DNA from: CAYXGZ01 sp964464755
Lineage (GTDB): Bacteria; Planctomycetota; MHYJ01; JACPRB01
DNA length: 64,000 nucleotides
Direction of reading: 5' to 3'
Assembly: GCA_964464755.1 (NCBI GenBank)
Contig: CAYXGZ010000001.1
Location: 135,950 to 199,949 of the forward strand
Shown here: piece by piece, positions 30,130 through 37,810 of the stretch
Numbering within the stretch: the stretch's first letter is position 1
Layout: each line of letters begins with the position of its first letter
Program-made: the position numbers and the translations under genes
The notes under the pieces: model-generated
Database searches by the model: none
What the model was told of the DNA's origin: nothing
Seen by the model: the letters and a program-made list of their open reading frames with translations, nothing else

Positions 30130-31281
30130 TCAGTCGAAGCGCTTCGGCGCGGGCGCCGCGGGCGGCGCGATCCCCGAGGCCCGGATCCGGTCCAGCGCCC
30201 CGGCCAGGCGCTCCGCCTTCTCCCCGTCCGACAGCGCCGCGAGGCGGGCGATCGGCTCCCGGGCCAGCGGGCCCAGCGCGGCCAGCTCCGCGGACGCGTC
30301 GTCGCGCGCCGCCAGGTCGTCCGAGTCGAAGCGCTCCGCGATCGCCCCGACCTTCGCCTCGAGCTCCGGCGTCGCGAAGTCCACCGAGACCACGAGCACC
30401 CGCACCGTCTCGACGGGGCGGGGGCAGCAGTCGATGGGCAGCAGCGCGTCGACCTCGGCGCCCGTCAGCACGGTCACCAGGCGGAGGCCGTCGCGCTGGA
30501 GGAGCTCGGGTCCCCAGATCCCCAGGAGCGCGGCGCGCTCGGAGGCCGTGAGCCCGGTCGCTTCCAGGCGGGTCGCGAGGTCGGCCCCGCCGGTCTGCTC
30601 GGCCCGTCCGCCGCGGACGCGGATCGCCACGGCGTTCGCGGGCAGGGGGCCCGACGCGGCCACGGCGCCGTCGCGGACGGACAGCGAGACCGGGTGCGCG
30701 AGGGGCAGCGCGGCCTCGTAGAAGAGGTACTTCTCGGCGCGGCCCGAGACCTTCAGCGTGGAGGCGTCGACGGACCGGATCTTCTCGAGCCAGTGGCCGG
30801 CCGGGACCGCGGGGCCGGAGGTCGTGGCCCCGGGCGCGATCGCGCCCTGCCAGGCGACGTGGCGGTCCTGCTTCGAGTTCGGTCCGTCGCTCCAGGCGTT
30901 CCAGGTCGAGGGGCGGGGATCCGCGACGACGGGCCAGCCCCGGGGGACGCCGACCCTCAGCGAGAAGCCCGTGGGCCGGTCGGAGTACAGGTGGAGGACC
31001 GGCTGCTTGGCGACCGCCATCCCGGAGGACGAGCCCCGCAGCGGCGTCATGAAGGCCGGGAGGTCCGCCGCGGCCCCGGAGTCCGTGATCGCGAAGCCCG
31101 CTCCCGCGACGCCGGCGACGACGCCCCACTCGTGGAGGACGATCCTCGCGTCGCGGTCGATCGCGGGGGCCGGCTCTCGGTCGTGGCGGACCGGGTCCTT
31201 GCCGCCGACGGCCCGCACGACTTCCTGGGCGGGCGCGGGCAGGGCGGTGGCGAGGAGGAGGAGGGCGGCGACGAGCTTCAT
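30130..31281 (-). CDS. Exported protein of unknown function
   Basis: 383 residues with a signal peptide (1-19, LPAPAQ). The central part (about 50-290) is predicted beta-rich (LHEWGVVAGVAG, VSGRAEKYLFYEAALPL); the C-terminus is helical (LEAKVGAIAERFDSDD...) and may contain a HEAT-like unit. A CC pair occurs in LLPIDCCPRPVE. It lies 34 bp downstream of the putative selenocysteine thioredoxin gene and may be cotranscribed. Confidence 0.7.
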   Translation of the reverse strand: MKLVAALLLLATALPAPAQEVVRAVGGKDPVRHDREPAPAIDRDARIVLHEWGVVAGVAGAGFAITDSGAAADLPAFMTPLRGSSSGMAVAKQPVLHLYSDRPTGFSLRVGVPRGWPVVADPRPSTWNAWSDGPNSKQDRHVAWQGAIAPGATTSGPAVPAGHWLEKIRSVDASTLKVSGRAEKYLFYEAALPLAHPVSLSVRDGAVAASGPLPANAVAIRVRGGRAEQTGGADLATRLEATGLTASERAALLGIWGPELLQRDGLRLVTVLTGAEVDALLPIDCCPRPVETVRVLVVSVDFATPELEAKVGAIAERFDSDDLAARDDASAELAALGPLAREPIARLAALSDGEKAERLAGALDRIRASGIAPPAAPAPKRFD

Positions 31282-31315
31282 GCCCGCTTCGACGCGGGCG
31301 GGGGCCGCCGGGTTC

Positions 31316-31645
31316 CTAGATTCCGAAGAGCCGCTTGATCTCCTCGGCGAACTTCTCCTTCTTGGGCGCGCCGGCGATCCGGCCGACCTCCTTGCCGCCC
31401 TTGAAGAACACCGTCGCCGGGATGGCCATGATGCCGAGGTTCGACGCGGTGTCGGGCGCCACGTCGACGTTCATGCCGTAGACGTTGACCTTGCCCTGGT
31501 AGTCCTTCGCCACGAGCTCCAGCACGGGAGCCACGACCTTGCAGCCCCCTCACCACTCGGCCCAGAATTTCACGAGCGAGGGCGTGGAGTTCTTGAGGAC
31601 CTTCGAATCGAAGTCGGTGTCGGTCACTTCCGCGAGGCCGGCCAT
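31316..31645 (-). CDS. trxA: Thioredoxin with in-frame TGA at the active site (putative selenocysteine, UGGC motif)
   Basis: Read through TGA at 31550-31552, the frame encodes 109 residues: VKFWAEW, TGA-encoded residue 32, G33, G34, C35, then KVVAPVLELV and the cis-Pro segment IMAIPATVFF. Length and positions 32/35 match canonical thioredoxin (WCGPC), so the TGA exactly replaces the first active-site Cys. A SECIS-like hairpin begins at the base after the TGA. AAGGAG lies 7 nt before the ATG at 31645. Sec at the attacking position of a thioredoxin fold is known in several selenoprotein families. The alternative is a nonsense mutation (TGC/TGT to TGA) or a sequencing error, but the rest of the frame is intact. 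It lies in the order rmuC, this gene, exported protein. Confidence 0.82.
31526..31549 (-). promoter_or_regulatory. SECIS-like hairpin immediately downstream of the in-frame TGA
   Basis: A 9-bp stem pairs 31541-31549 with 31526-31534 (six Watson-Crick and three G-U pairs). The 6-nt apical loop AAGGUC (31535-31540) contains the GGU of the E. coli fdhF SECIS loop. The UGA-to-loop distance (about 11 nt) is shorter than in fdhF, which is the main weakness. Confidence 0.6.
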
Positions 31646-31655
31646 GGGTCGCTCC

Positions 31656-31683
31656 TTGGAGTTGCTGTGGAACTCCAATCCTA
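31656..31683 (-). promoter_or_regulatory. -10 element and inverted repeat upstream of the thioredoxin gene
   Basis: TAGGAT (31678-31683, minus) abuts a perfect 8-bp inverted repeat TTGGAGTT-N7-AACTCCAA (31656-31678) that would straddle the predicted transcription start and ends next to the ribosome site. It could be an operator. Confidence 0.45.
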
Positions 31684-31704
31684 GCAACTCCCCGGCGGCC
31701 CCGT

Positions 31705-32943
31705 CTATTTCCCGGGACTGTCGGCGGGCTCGGGCGCGCGGGGCGACTTCTCGACCCGGGCCGGCTCCGCGAGGTCCTTGGCCCCGGCGGCGCCGAGCTC
31801 CCGGAGCTTGCGGGCCTGGGGGAGGACGCGGGTCTCGAGCGATCCGACGGTCCTGTTGTAGGCCTCGACGGCCGCGCCGAGCGACTTGCCGAGCGTCCCG
31901 GCGTGCTCGAGGACCGTGGCCACGCGGTCGTGCAGCTCGCGGCCCGCGTCGCTGATCCGCTGCGCGTTCTCCGCCATCTTCTCCTGCTGCCAGGAGTAGT
32001 GGACGGCCTTGAGCATCGCGACGAGCGTCGTCGGCGTCGCCAGCACCACCTTCTTCGCGACCGCCTCCTCGAGCAGCGAGGGGTCCGCCTCCAGCGCCGC
32101 GGCGAAGAACGGCTCGCCGGGCAGGAAGAGCACGACGAACTCCGGCGAGCGCTCGAACTGGTCCCAGTACTGCTTCTTCGAGAGCGAGTACACCTGGGTC
32201 CGGACGTCCTGCGCGTGCTTCTTCAGCAGCCGCTGCCGGTCCTCCTCGGTCTTCGCGGCCAGCGCCTCGAGGTAGGCCTCGATCGGCGCCTTGGCGTCGA
32301 TGACGAGGGTCTTCCCCCCGGGCATCCGGATCACCACGTCGGGCCGCAGCCGCCCCTCCTCGGTCGCCACGGAGGCCTGGGTGTCGAAGTCGCAGTACTC
32401 GGACATGCCCGCGAGCTCGAGGACCCGGCGCAGCTGGATCTCGCCCCAGCGGCCGCGCGCCGCCGAGTTCTTCAGCGCCTCGGCGAGCCGGCCGGTCTCG
32501 CGCTGCAGCTGGCCCTGGGCGCCGACGAGCCCCTCCACCTGCTGCTTGATCTCGGCGCGCTGCGTCCCGAGCTCCACGAGCCCCTTCTCCACCTTGCCGA
32601 GGGAGAGCTGCAGGGGCGCGACGACGGCCTCGATGGCCTTCTCGCGGTCGACGAGCTTCTGCGAGGCGAGGTCGAGGAAGCGCTGCTGGGCGTTGAGGAG
32701 GGCCTCGCCCGCGAGGGTCTTGAAGGAGCCCTGGAGGTCCTGGAGGTCCTTGAGCCGGGCCTCGGCGGCGGCGCGGAGCGCGCCGGCCTCCCCGAGCCGG
32801 GCCTGGAGCTCGTCCAGCCGGGCCTGGAGGGCCTCGCCCTGGCGGCGCAGCTCGTCGGCGGCGCCCGAGCGGGACCGGGCGGCCAGCCAGCCCACGAGGG
32901 CCCCGAGGGCGAATCCGCCGATCCCGGCCGCGATCCAGTCCAT
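31705..32943 (-). CDS. rmuC: DNA recombination protein RmuC family
   Basis: 412 residues. An N-terminal membrane helix (about 3-21) and a coiled coil (25-150) precede the RmuC nuclease-like domain (about 155-365) with RGRWGEIQLRRVLELAGM, DVVIRMPGGKTLVIDAKAP and VVLFLPGEPFFAAAL. RmuC proteins limit inversions at short inverted repeats; the fold is restriction-endonuclease-like. TATACT lies 6 nt before the ATG (leaderless type), in a palindromic -10 shared with ppk1. Confidence 0.93.
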   Translation of the reverse strand: MDWIAAGIGGFALGALVGWLAARSRSGAADELRRQGEALQARLDELQARLGEAGALRAAAEARLKDLQDLQGSFKTLAGEALLNAQQRFLDLASQKLVDREKAIEAVVAPLQLSLGKVEKGLVELGTQRAEIKQQVEGLVGAQGQLQRETGRLAEALKNSAARGRWGEIQLRRVLELAGMSEYCDFDTQASVATEEGRLRPDVVIRMPGGKTLVIDAKAPIEAYLEALAAKTEEDRQRLLKKHAQDVRTQVYSLSKKQYWDQFERSPEFVVLFLPGEPFFAAALEADPSLLEEAVAKKVVLATPTTLVAMLKAVHYSWQQEKMAENAQRISDAGRELHDRVATVLEHAGTLGKSLGAAVEAYNRTVGSLETRVLPQARKLRELGAAGAKDLAEPARVEKSPRAPEPADSPGK

Positions 32944-32949
32944 GGGCGG

Positions 32950-32957
32950 AGTATACT
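32950..32957. promoter_or_regulatory. Palindromic AGTATACT: shared -10 for divergent rmuC and ppk1
   Basis: TATACT reads on the minus strand at 32950-32955 (6 nt before the rmuC ATG) and on the plus strand at 32952-32957 (44 nt before the ppk1 ATG). Confidence 0.5.
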
Positions 32958-33001
32958 GGAAACCCCGTCCAGGGCGCGCGACCGCCCGCCCGGGAGCACT
33001 C

Positions 33002-35155
33002 ATGAACACCGCGCCGGACCCCGCCCTCTTCAACAACCGGGAGCTCTCCTGGCTCGCCTTCAACCGGCGCGTCCTCGAGGAGGCCCAGGATCCCGGGACC
33101 CCGCTCCTCGAGCGGCTGAAGTTCCTCGCGATCGTCGCCTCGAACCTCGACGAGTTCTTCATGGTCCGCGTCTCGGGCCTCATCAACCGCGAGCCGCAGG
33201 AGATCGGCAGCCCGGAGTCCAACGACGGCCGGCGGACGAGCGACCTGCTCGAGGAGATCTCGAAGGTCGTCCACGACATGGTGACCGAGCAGTACCGCGT
33301 GCTCCGGCACGAGGTCCTGCCGGCGCTGGGCAGCGCGGGGATCCGGCTCGTCGAGGTCGGCGAGGTGAAGGCGGCGGAGAAGACGGCGCTGGATCAGTAC
33401 TTCCAGCAGAAGGTGATGCCGGTCCTCACGCCGATGGCGATCGACCCGGCGCACCCGTTCCCGCACATCCAGAACCGCGGCCTGTACATGGCCGTGTTCC
33501 TGAAGTCGAAGGCGAAGGCGAAGGTCCGCGCGCCGGAGACCTTCCTCGCGATCATCCCGATCCCCGGCATCCTGCCGCGCTTCGTCCCCGTGTCGGTCGG
33601 CGAGGGCAACGACCGCTTCGTGCTGCTGGGGGAGCTGATCGGCGCGAACCTCGAGTCGATCTTCCCGGGCTACTCGGTCCTCGAGAAGGCCGTGTTCCGC
33701 CTCACCCGCGACCAGGACTTCGAGCTGACGGACCAGGACGCCGAGGACCTCGTCAAGGCGATCCAGTCGGAGCTGACGAAGCGCAAGCGCGGCGCCGCCG
33801 TGCGGCTGGAGATCGAGAAGGGCGCGACGCCCGCGCTGGTCCGGGCGCTGTCCGGATGGTTCGCGCTGGACCCGGCCGACCTCTTCGAGATCGACGGGCC
33901 GCTGAACCTGGCGGCCTTCTGGGCCTGGGTGAACCTGCCGGGCTACGCGGACCTGCGGGACGCGGCCTGGCAGCCCGTGGCGCCGGGGCGGCTGCTCAAG
34001 CACAAGGGCGACTTCTTCGCGATGATCCGGCAGGGCGACCTGCTGCTGCACCACCCCTACGAGAGCTTCGACGCGACCGTCGCGGGCTTCATCCAGCAGG
34101 CCGCCGAGGACCCGGACGTCCTGGCCATCAAGCAGACGCTGTACCGCACGGGCCGGAACTCGCCGATCGTCGCCGCGCTCGCGCGGGCGGCCGAGCGGGA
34201 CAAGCAGGTCACGGCGCTCGTCGAGCTGAAGGCGCGCTTCGACGAGGAGGCGAACATCGAGTGGGCCCGGCGCCTCGAGCAGTCGGGCACGCACGTGGTC
34301 TACGGCCTGGTCGGCCTGAAGACGCACTGCAAGGTGACGCTCGTCGTCCGGCGCGAGGGCGACCGGATCCGCCGCTACGTCCACCTCTCGACGGGCAACT
34401 ACAACGTGCAGACGGCGCGGACCTACACGGACATCGGGTTGATGACCTGCGACGAGAAGATCGCGGAGGACTGCGCGTCGCTCTTCAACATGATGACGGG
34501 CTACTCGATCCCCCCGAAGTGGCAGCGGCTGGTCGTGGCCCCGCACGGGATGCGCGAGTGGGTCATGGAGAAGATCGAGCGGGAGATCGCGCACCAGAAG
34601 GCCGGGCGCGAGGCGCGGATCGTCGTGAAGATGAACGCGCTCGTGGACGGCGAGACCATCCGGGCCCTGTACCGGGCCTCCCAGGCCGGGGTGGCCATCG
34701 ACCTGGTGATCCGGGGGATCTGCGGGCTGAAGCCCGGGCTGCCCGGGATCTCGGAGACGATCCAGGTGCGGTCGATCGTCGGCCGCTACCTCGAGCACAG
34801 CCGGATCTACTACTTCGGCAACGGCGGGCAGCCCGAGGTCTTCCTCGGCAGCGCCGACTGGATGCCGCGCAACTTCGACCGCCGGGTCGAGGTCGTGTTC
34901 CCCGTGGACGACAAGGCCTGCCGCCAGCGGCTCATCGACGAGATCCTCGCGGTCACGCTGCTGGACGACGCGAAGGCGCGCGTGCTCCGGCCCGACGGCA
35001 CCTGGGCGCGGGTCGGCGGGACGCAGTCCTGCCACCGCATCTTCCAGGAGCTGGCCTCGGGGGAGTCCGAGCGGACGTTCGCGCTGCCCGGGGCCCGCGG
35101 GGCCGCGACGCGCCCCGAGACCGTGCGGCGCAAGACGGTCGCGCCCGAGGCCTAG
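33002..35155 (+). CDS. ppk1: Polyphosphate kinase 1
   Basis: 717 residues, typical for PPK1. Domains run in order: N-terminal FNNRELSWLAFN, head domain with HPFPHIQNRGLY, and two phospholipase-D-like C domains. The autophosphorylated His is H442 in GLKTHCKV; the second active-site His is H599 in YLEHSRIYYFG. It reversibly polymerises the gamma-phosphate of ATP into polyphosphate at the inner membrane. A GGGAG ribosome site precedes the ATG. No phoU or ppx gene is adjacent. Confidence 0.97.
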   Translation: MNTAPDPALFNNRELSWLAFNRRVLEEAQDPGTPLLERLKFLAIVASNLDEFFMVRVSGLINREPQEIGSPESNDGRRTSDLLEEISKVVHDMVTEQYRVLRHEVLPALGSAGIRLVEVGEVKAAEKTALDQYFQQKVMPVLTPMAIDPAHPFPHIQNRGLYMAVFLKSKAKAKVRAPETFLAIIPIPGILPRFVPVSVGEGNDRFVLLGELIGANLESIFPGYSVLEKAVFRLTRDQDFELTDQDAEDLVKAIQSELTKRKRGAAVRLEIEKGATPALVRALSGWFALDPADLFEIDGPLNLAAFWAWVNLPGYADLRDAAWQPVAPGRLLKHKGDFFAMIRQGDLLLHHPYESFDATVAGFIQQAAEDPDVLAIKQTLYRTGRNSPIVAALARAAERDKQVTALVELKARFDEEANIEWARRLEQSGTHVVYGLVGLKTHCKVTLVVRREGDRIRRYVHLSTGNYNVQTARTYTDIGLMTCDEKIAEDCASLFNMMTGYSIPPKWQRLVVAPHGMREWVMEKIEREIAHQKAGREARIVVKMNALVDGETIRALYRASQAGVAIDLVIRGICGLKPGLPGISETIQVRSIVGRYLEHSRIYYFGNGGQPEVFLGSADWMPRNFDRRVEVVFPVDDKACRQRLIDEILAVTLLDDAKARVLRPDGTWARVGGTQSCHRIFQELASGESERTFALPGARGAATRPETVRRKTVAPEA

Positions 35156-35187
35156 ACTCCGCCCCGGCGCCCGCCTAAGATCGGGGC

Positions 35188-36555
35188 ATGCCCGCCCTCG
35201 CGCTCGCCCTGCTCCTGGCCCTCCAGGAGGAGCGCCTCGAGGTCCCCGCCGACCGCCTCGAGGCCCTCGCCGCCGAGGCCGTCGCCCGCGTCGAGGAGGC
35301 GGCGGGCCGGAAGTTCCTCTCGCGCCCCGTGGTCAAGCTCTCCACCTACGAGGAGGTCGCCCGGGCCCTCGAGCGCGAGCTCGCCCCCCAGCTCGCCCTC
35401 CTCGAGCCGCAGCTCTCCGAGGCGGACCGCGCCAAGGCCCTCGTCGTGCACGCCCGGGCCGCCGCCAAGTCCTGCTACGGGAAGTACGAGCCCGCCGCGA
35501 AGACCGTCCACCTGCTCGCCGAGAACTTCCGCTGGATGCCCCAGCGCTTCAAGACGAAGTACTCGGCCTCCTACCACCCGGCGCGCGTCGTGCTCCTCCA
35601 CGAGCTCGTCCACGCCTGGCACGACCAGCACCACCCGGGCCTCCTCGACCTCTCGGCCGTGAAAACCGCCGAGCAGCTCTCCGTGCGCGCCGCCCTCTCC
35701 GAGGGCCACTGCCAGTTCATCGCCGAGAAGGCGGCCCGGGCCCACGGGCTCCACGCCGCCTTCGTCGACCTCGAGGCGCTCGTCGTCGAGCTGCCGCCGA
35801 ACCTCGACGAGGCCGAGCGGGTCGTCGCGGCCGTGCACAACGCCTCGCACCGCTTCAGCTACCACGACGGCAAGCGCTTCTTCGAGGAGCTCGCCAAGGC
35901 GGATCCCGCCGCGCCGGAGCGCGCCCTCGCGAAACCCCCGGCCTCGCGCGACGTGATCCTCTTCCCGCGGCGCTTCCTCGATCCCGCGGCCGTCCCGACG
36001 CCGGGGCGCGACGTGGCCCCGCTCCTCGCCGACCTCGCCAAGGTCTTCGGGCCCGGGTACAAGGCCTCCACGGAGGCGGTCGACGGCCAGGCGCTGCGGG
36101 CGGGGCTCGGCGGCGTGCTGCCCGAGGCCCGCATCGCCGAGGGCCTGGCTCGCTTCGCGGGCGGGAGACTTCTCGCGCTGGAAGCCGACGGGGGGCGCAA
36201 GGTCCACGTCGAGATCCTGGAGGCGGACTCGCTGCCCGCGGGGCTGAAGCTCTACGAGTTCCTCGTCGAGGGCGAGAAGGCCTTCGACGAGTCGCTGCGC
36301 AAGAGCGAGCTCGTCGAGCTCGCGCGGGCGGACTGGGGCACGCTCAAGGGCGCCCGCTTCGGCCGCAACGCCACCGTGGACCGGACGATCCGGGACGGCG
36401 ACGACGTGGAGCGCCACGCGAAGGCCCTGGTGCACGCGGGCCGGGCGGCGGCGCGCGTCACGTGGCTCGAGGTCGAGGCGTCCGAGAAGGACCGGGTGCG
36501 GATCCTCGACCTGGTCACGGACTACCTGTCGAAGCCCTTCGTCCCCGCGAAGTGA
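35188..36555 (+). CDS. Exported zinc metalloprotease-like protein (HELVH)
   Basis: 455 residues with a short signal peptide. A gluzincin-like core has HELVHAWHDQHHPGLLD (about residues 137-153) and a downstream ALSEGHCQFIAEK segment whose Glu fits the third zinc ligand. The C-terminal half is helical and unrecognised. It probably acts on peptides or proteins outside the cytoplasm. TAAGAT lies 6 nt before the ATG. The stop TGA and the convergent gene's stop form the palindrome TGATCA. Confidence 0.75.
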   Translation: MPALALALLLALQEERLEVPADRLEALAAEAVARVEEAAGRKFLSRPVVKLSTYEEVARALERELAPQLALLEPQLSEADRAKALVVHARAAAKSCYGKYEPAAKTVHLLAENFRWMPQRFKTKYSASYHPARVVLLHELVHAWHDQHHPGLLDLSAVKTAEQLSVRAALSEGHCQFIAEKAARAHGLHAAFVDLEALVVELPPNLDEAERVVAAVHNASHRFSYHDGKRFFEELAKADPAAPERALAKPPASRDVILFPRRFLDPAAVPTPGRDVAPLLADLAKVFGPGYKASTEAVDGQALRAGLGGVLPEARIAEGLARFAGGRLLALEADGGRKVHVEILEADSLPAGLKLYEFLVEGEKAFDESLRKSELVELARADWGTLKGARFGRNATVDRTIRDGDDVERHAKALVHAGRAAARVTWLEVEASEKDRVRILDLVTDYLSKPFVPAK

Positions 36556-37266
36556 TCAGGCGCCCAGCGCCGCCCGCATCCCCTTCGCCTCGGCCAGGAT
36601 CTCCCGCAGCCGCTCCACGGGCAGCCCCGCGGCCGGGGCCGCGGCGGGCGCCGCGCGGCGGGCGTCCTCCGGATCGCCGAGGCCCGCGTCCCGGAACTTC
36701 TTCATGAGCGCGAGGATGAGGTTGCGGACCTCGCCGGCGTTCTCGATCCCCTGGAGCACGCTGCGGTGGGCGTGCCCGCCGCCCTGCTCCTGCGGGGTGG
36801 GGGAGCCGCCGCCCGCGGTCTGGATCTGCAGGTTCGAGATCCCCAGCAGCCGCTCGACCGGCCCCTGGTGGAGCTGGACGTTCTGGATGTTCGCGAAGGT
36901 GTAGGTCGCCTCGTGGATGATCATCGCGCCCTGGCGGATCCGCAGGGCCCGGTCGGTCACGACGTAGTACCGCAGGTCGTAGTCGAGGCGGACGAGGAAG
37001 TGCCGCAGCAGCGCGCCGCCGAGCGCCAGGGCCGCGATGAGGCCGCCGACGATCCACGACCCCGAGTCACCGGCGAGCGCCATGCCGACCCCGAAGAGCG
37101 TCGGCAGCACCGCGCCGCCCCAGGTGAGGACCAGCTTGTAGACGAGGAACTTCCGCGACGCGCGGAAGACCTGCTCCGACCCCGGCGAGCCCGCCGGCAC
37201 CGGGGGCGGTCCCGCGGGCGCCTTGAGCAGCGCGAGCAGCCCCGCCTTCACGAGGGGGTAGATCAC
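36556..37266 (-). CDS. Bacterial PH (bPH2/YdbS-like) domain membrane protein
   Basis: 236 residues, GTG start overlapping the upstream stop by 4 nt. Two membrane helices (about 46-88) precede a YdbS-like PH domain (about 95-160) with DLRYYVVTDRALRIRQG and NIQNVQLHQGPVERLLGI. The C-terminal ~70 residues are helical and cytosolic. It pairs with the PH protein encoded immediately upstream, as YdbS/YdbT-type proteins often do. Function is unknown, possibly membrane stress. Confidence 0.85.
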   Translation of the reverse strand: MIYPLVKAGLLALLKAPAGPPPVPAGSPGSEQVFRASRKFLVYKLVLTWGGAVLPTLFGVGMALAGDSGSWIVGGLIAALALGGALLRHFLVRLDYDLRYYVVTDRALRIRQGAMIIHEATYTFANIQNVQLHQGPVERLLGISNLQIQTAGGGSPTPQEQGGGHAHRSVLQGIENAGEVRNLILALMKKFRDAGLGDPEDARRAAPAAAPAAGLPVERLREILAEAKGMRAALGA

Positions 37267-37778
37267 GACTTCCGCTCCTCGAGCGCCCGGCGCACGGCCG
37301 CCAGCTCGTCGCGGATCTGGGCCAGGACCAGCTCCGCCTCGCCCGCGGGGACGGGGGAGCCCGCGGCCGCGGGCGCCGCCTCGCGCTCGCCGAACCGGGC
37401 GCCGCGCATCTTCTGGTAGAGGTGGTCGCGGACCGCCTCGAACTCGAGCAGGCCCTCGATCGAGACCTCGGGCAGCGCGCTGCCCGAGGCCGTCTGGATC
37501 TCGAGGGTCGCCAGGCCCATCCAGCGCTCGAGGAGGCCGCGCGAGAGGTGGATGTCCTGCACCCGGGCGTAGGTGACGTAGGTCTCCCGCTTCCACAGCA
37601 GGCCCCACGAGACCATCACGCCCTCCTTGTCGAAGCGGAACTTCAGCGTCTCGTACTTGAAGAGCAGGGGGACGAAGGCGATCGGGAAGAGCGGCCCGAG
37701 GACGAGGCTGCGCAGGAAGTACAGGGTGAGCAGCTTCCGGTGCGGGCGCTGGATCGCGTAGATGTCCGGTGCGTTCAT
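37263..37778 (-). CDS. Bacterial PH (YdbS-like) domain membrane protein
   Basis: 171 residues. Two short membrane helices (about 17-42) are followed by a PH domain with TLKFRFDKEGVMVSWGLLWKR-type strands and VQDIHLSRGLLERWMGLATL, then a helical tail. It is the middle gene of an operon: pseudokinase, this protein, second PH protein. Confidence 0.85.
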   Translation of the reverse strand: MNAPDIYAIQRPHRKLLTLYFLRSLVLGPLFPIAFVPLLFKYETLKFRFDKEGVMVSWGLLWKRETYVTYARVQDIHLSRGLLERWMGLATLEIQTASGSALPEVSIEGLLEFEAVRDHLYQKMRGARFGEREAAPAAAGSPVPAGEAELVLAQIRDELAAVRRALEERKS

Positions 37779-37810
37779 GGTGCTCCTTGGACCGCCGGGA
37801 CGGCGGGACG

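Noticed and set aside
31316..31534. A 72-aa CDS starting at GTG within the thioredoxin fold
   Set aside because: It lacks the N-terminal half of the fold, which lies in the same frame upstream across one TGA. The full 109-residue reading through TGA is preferred.
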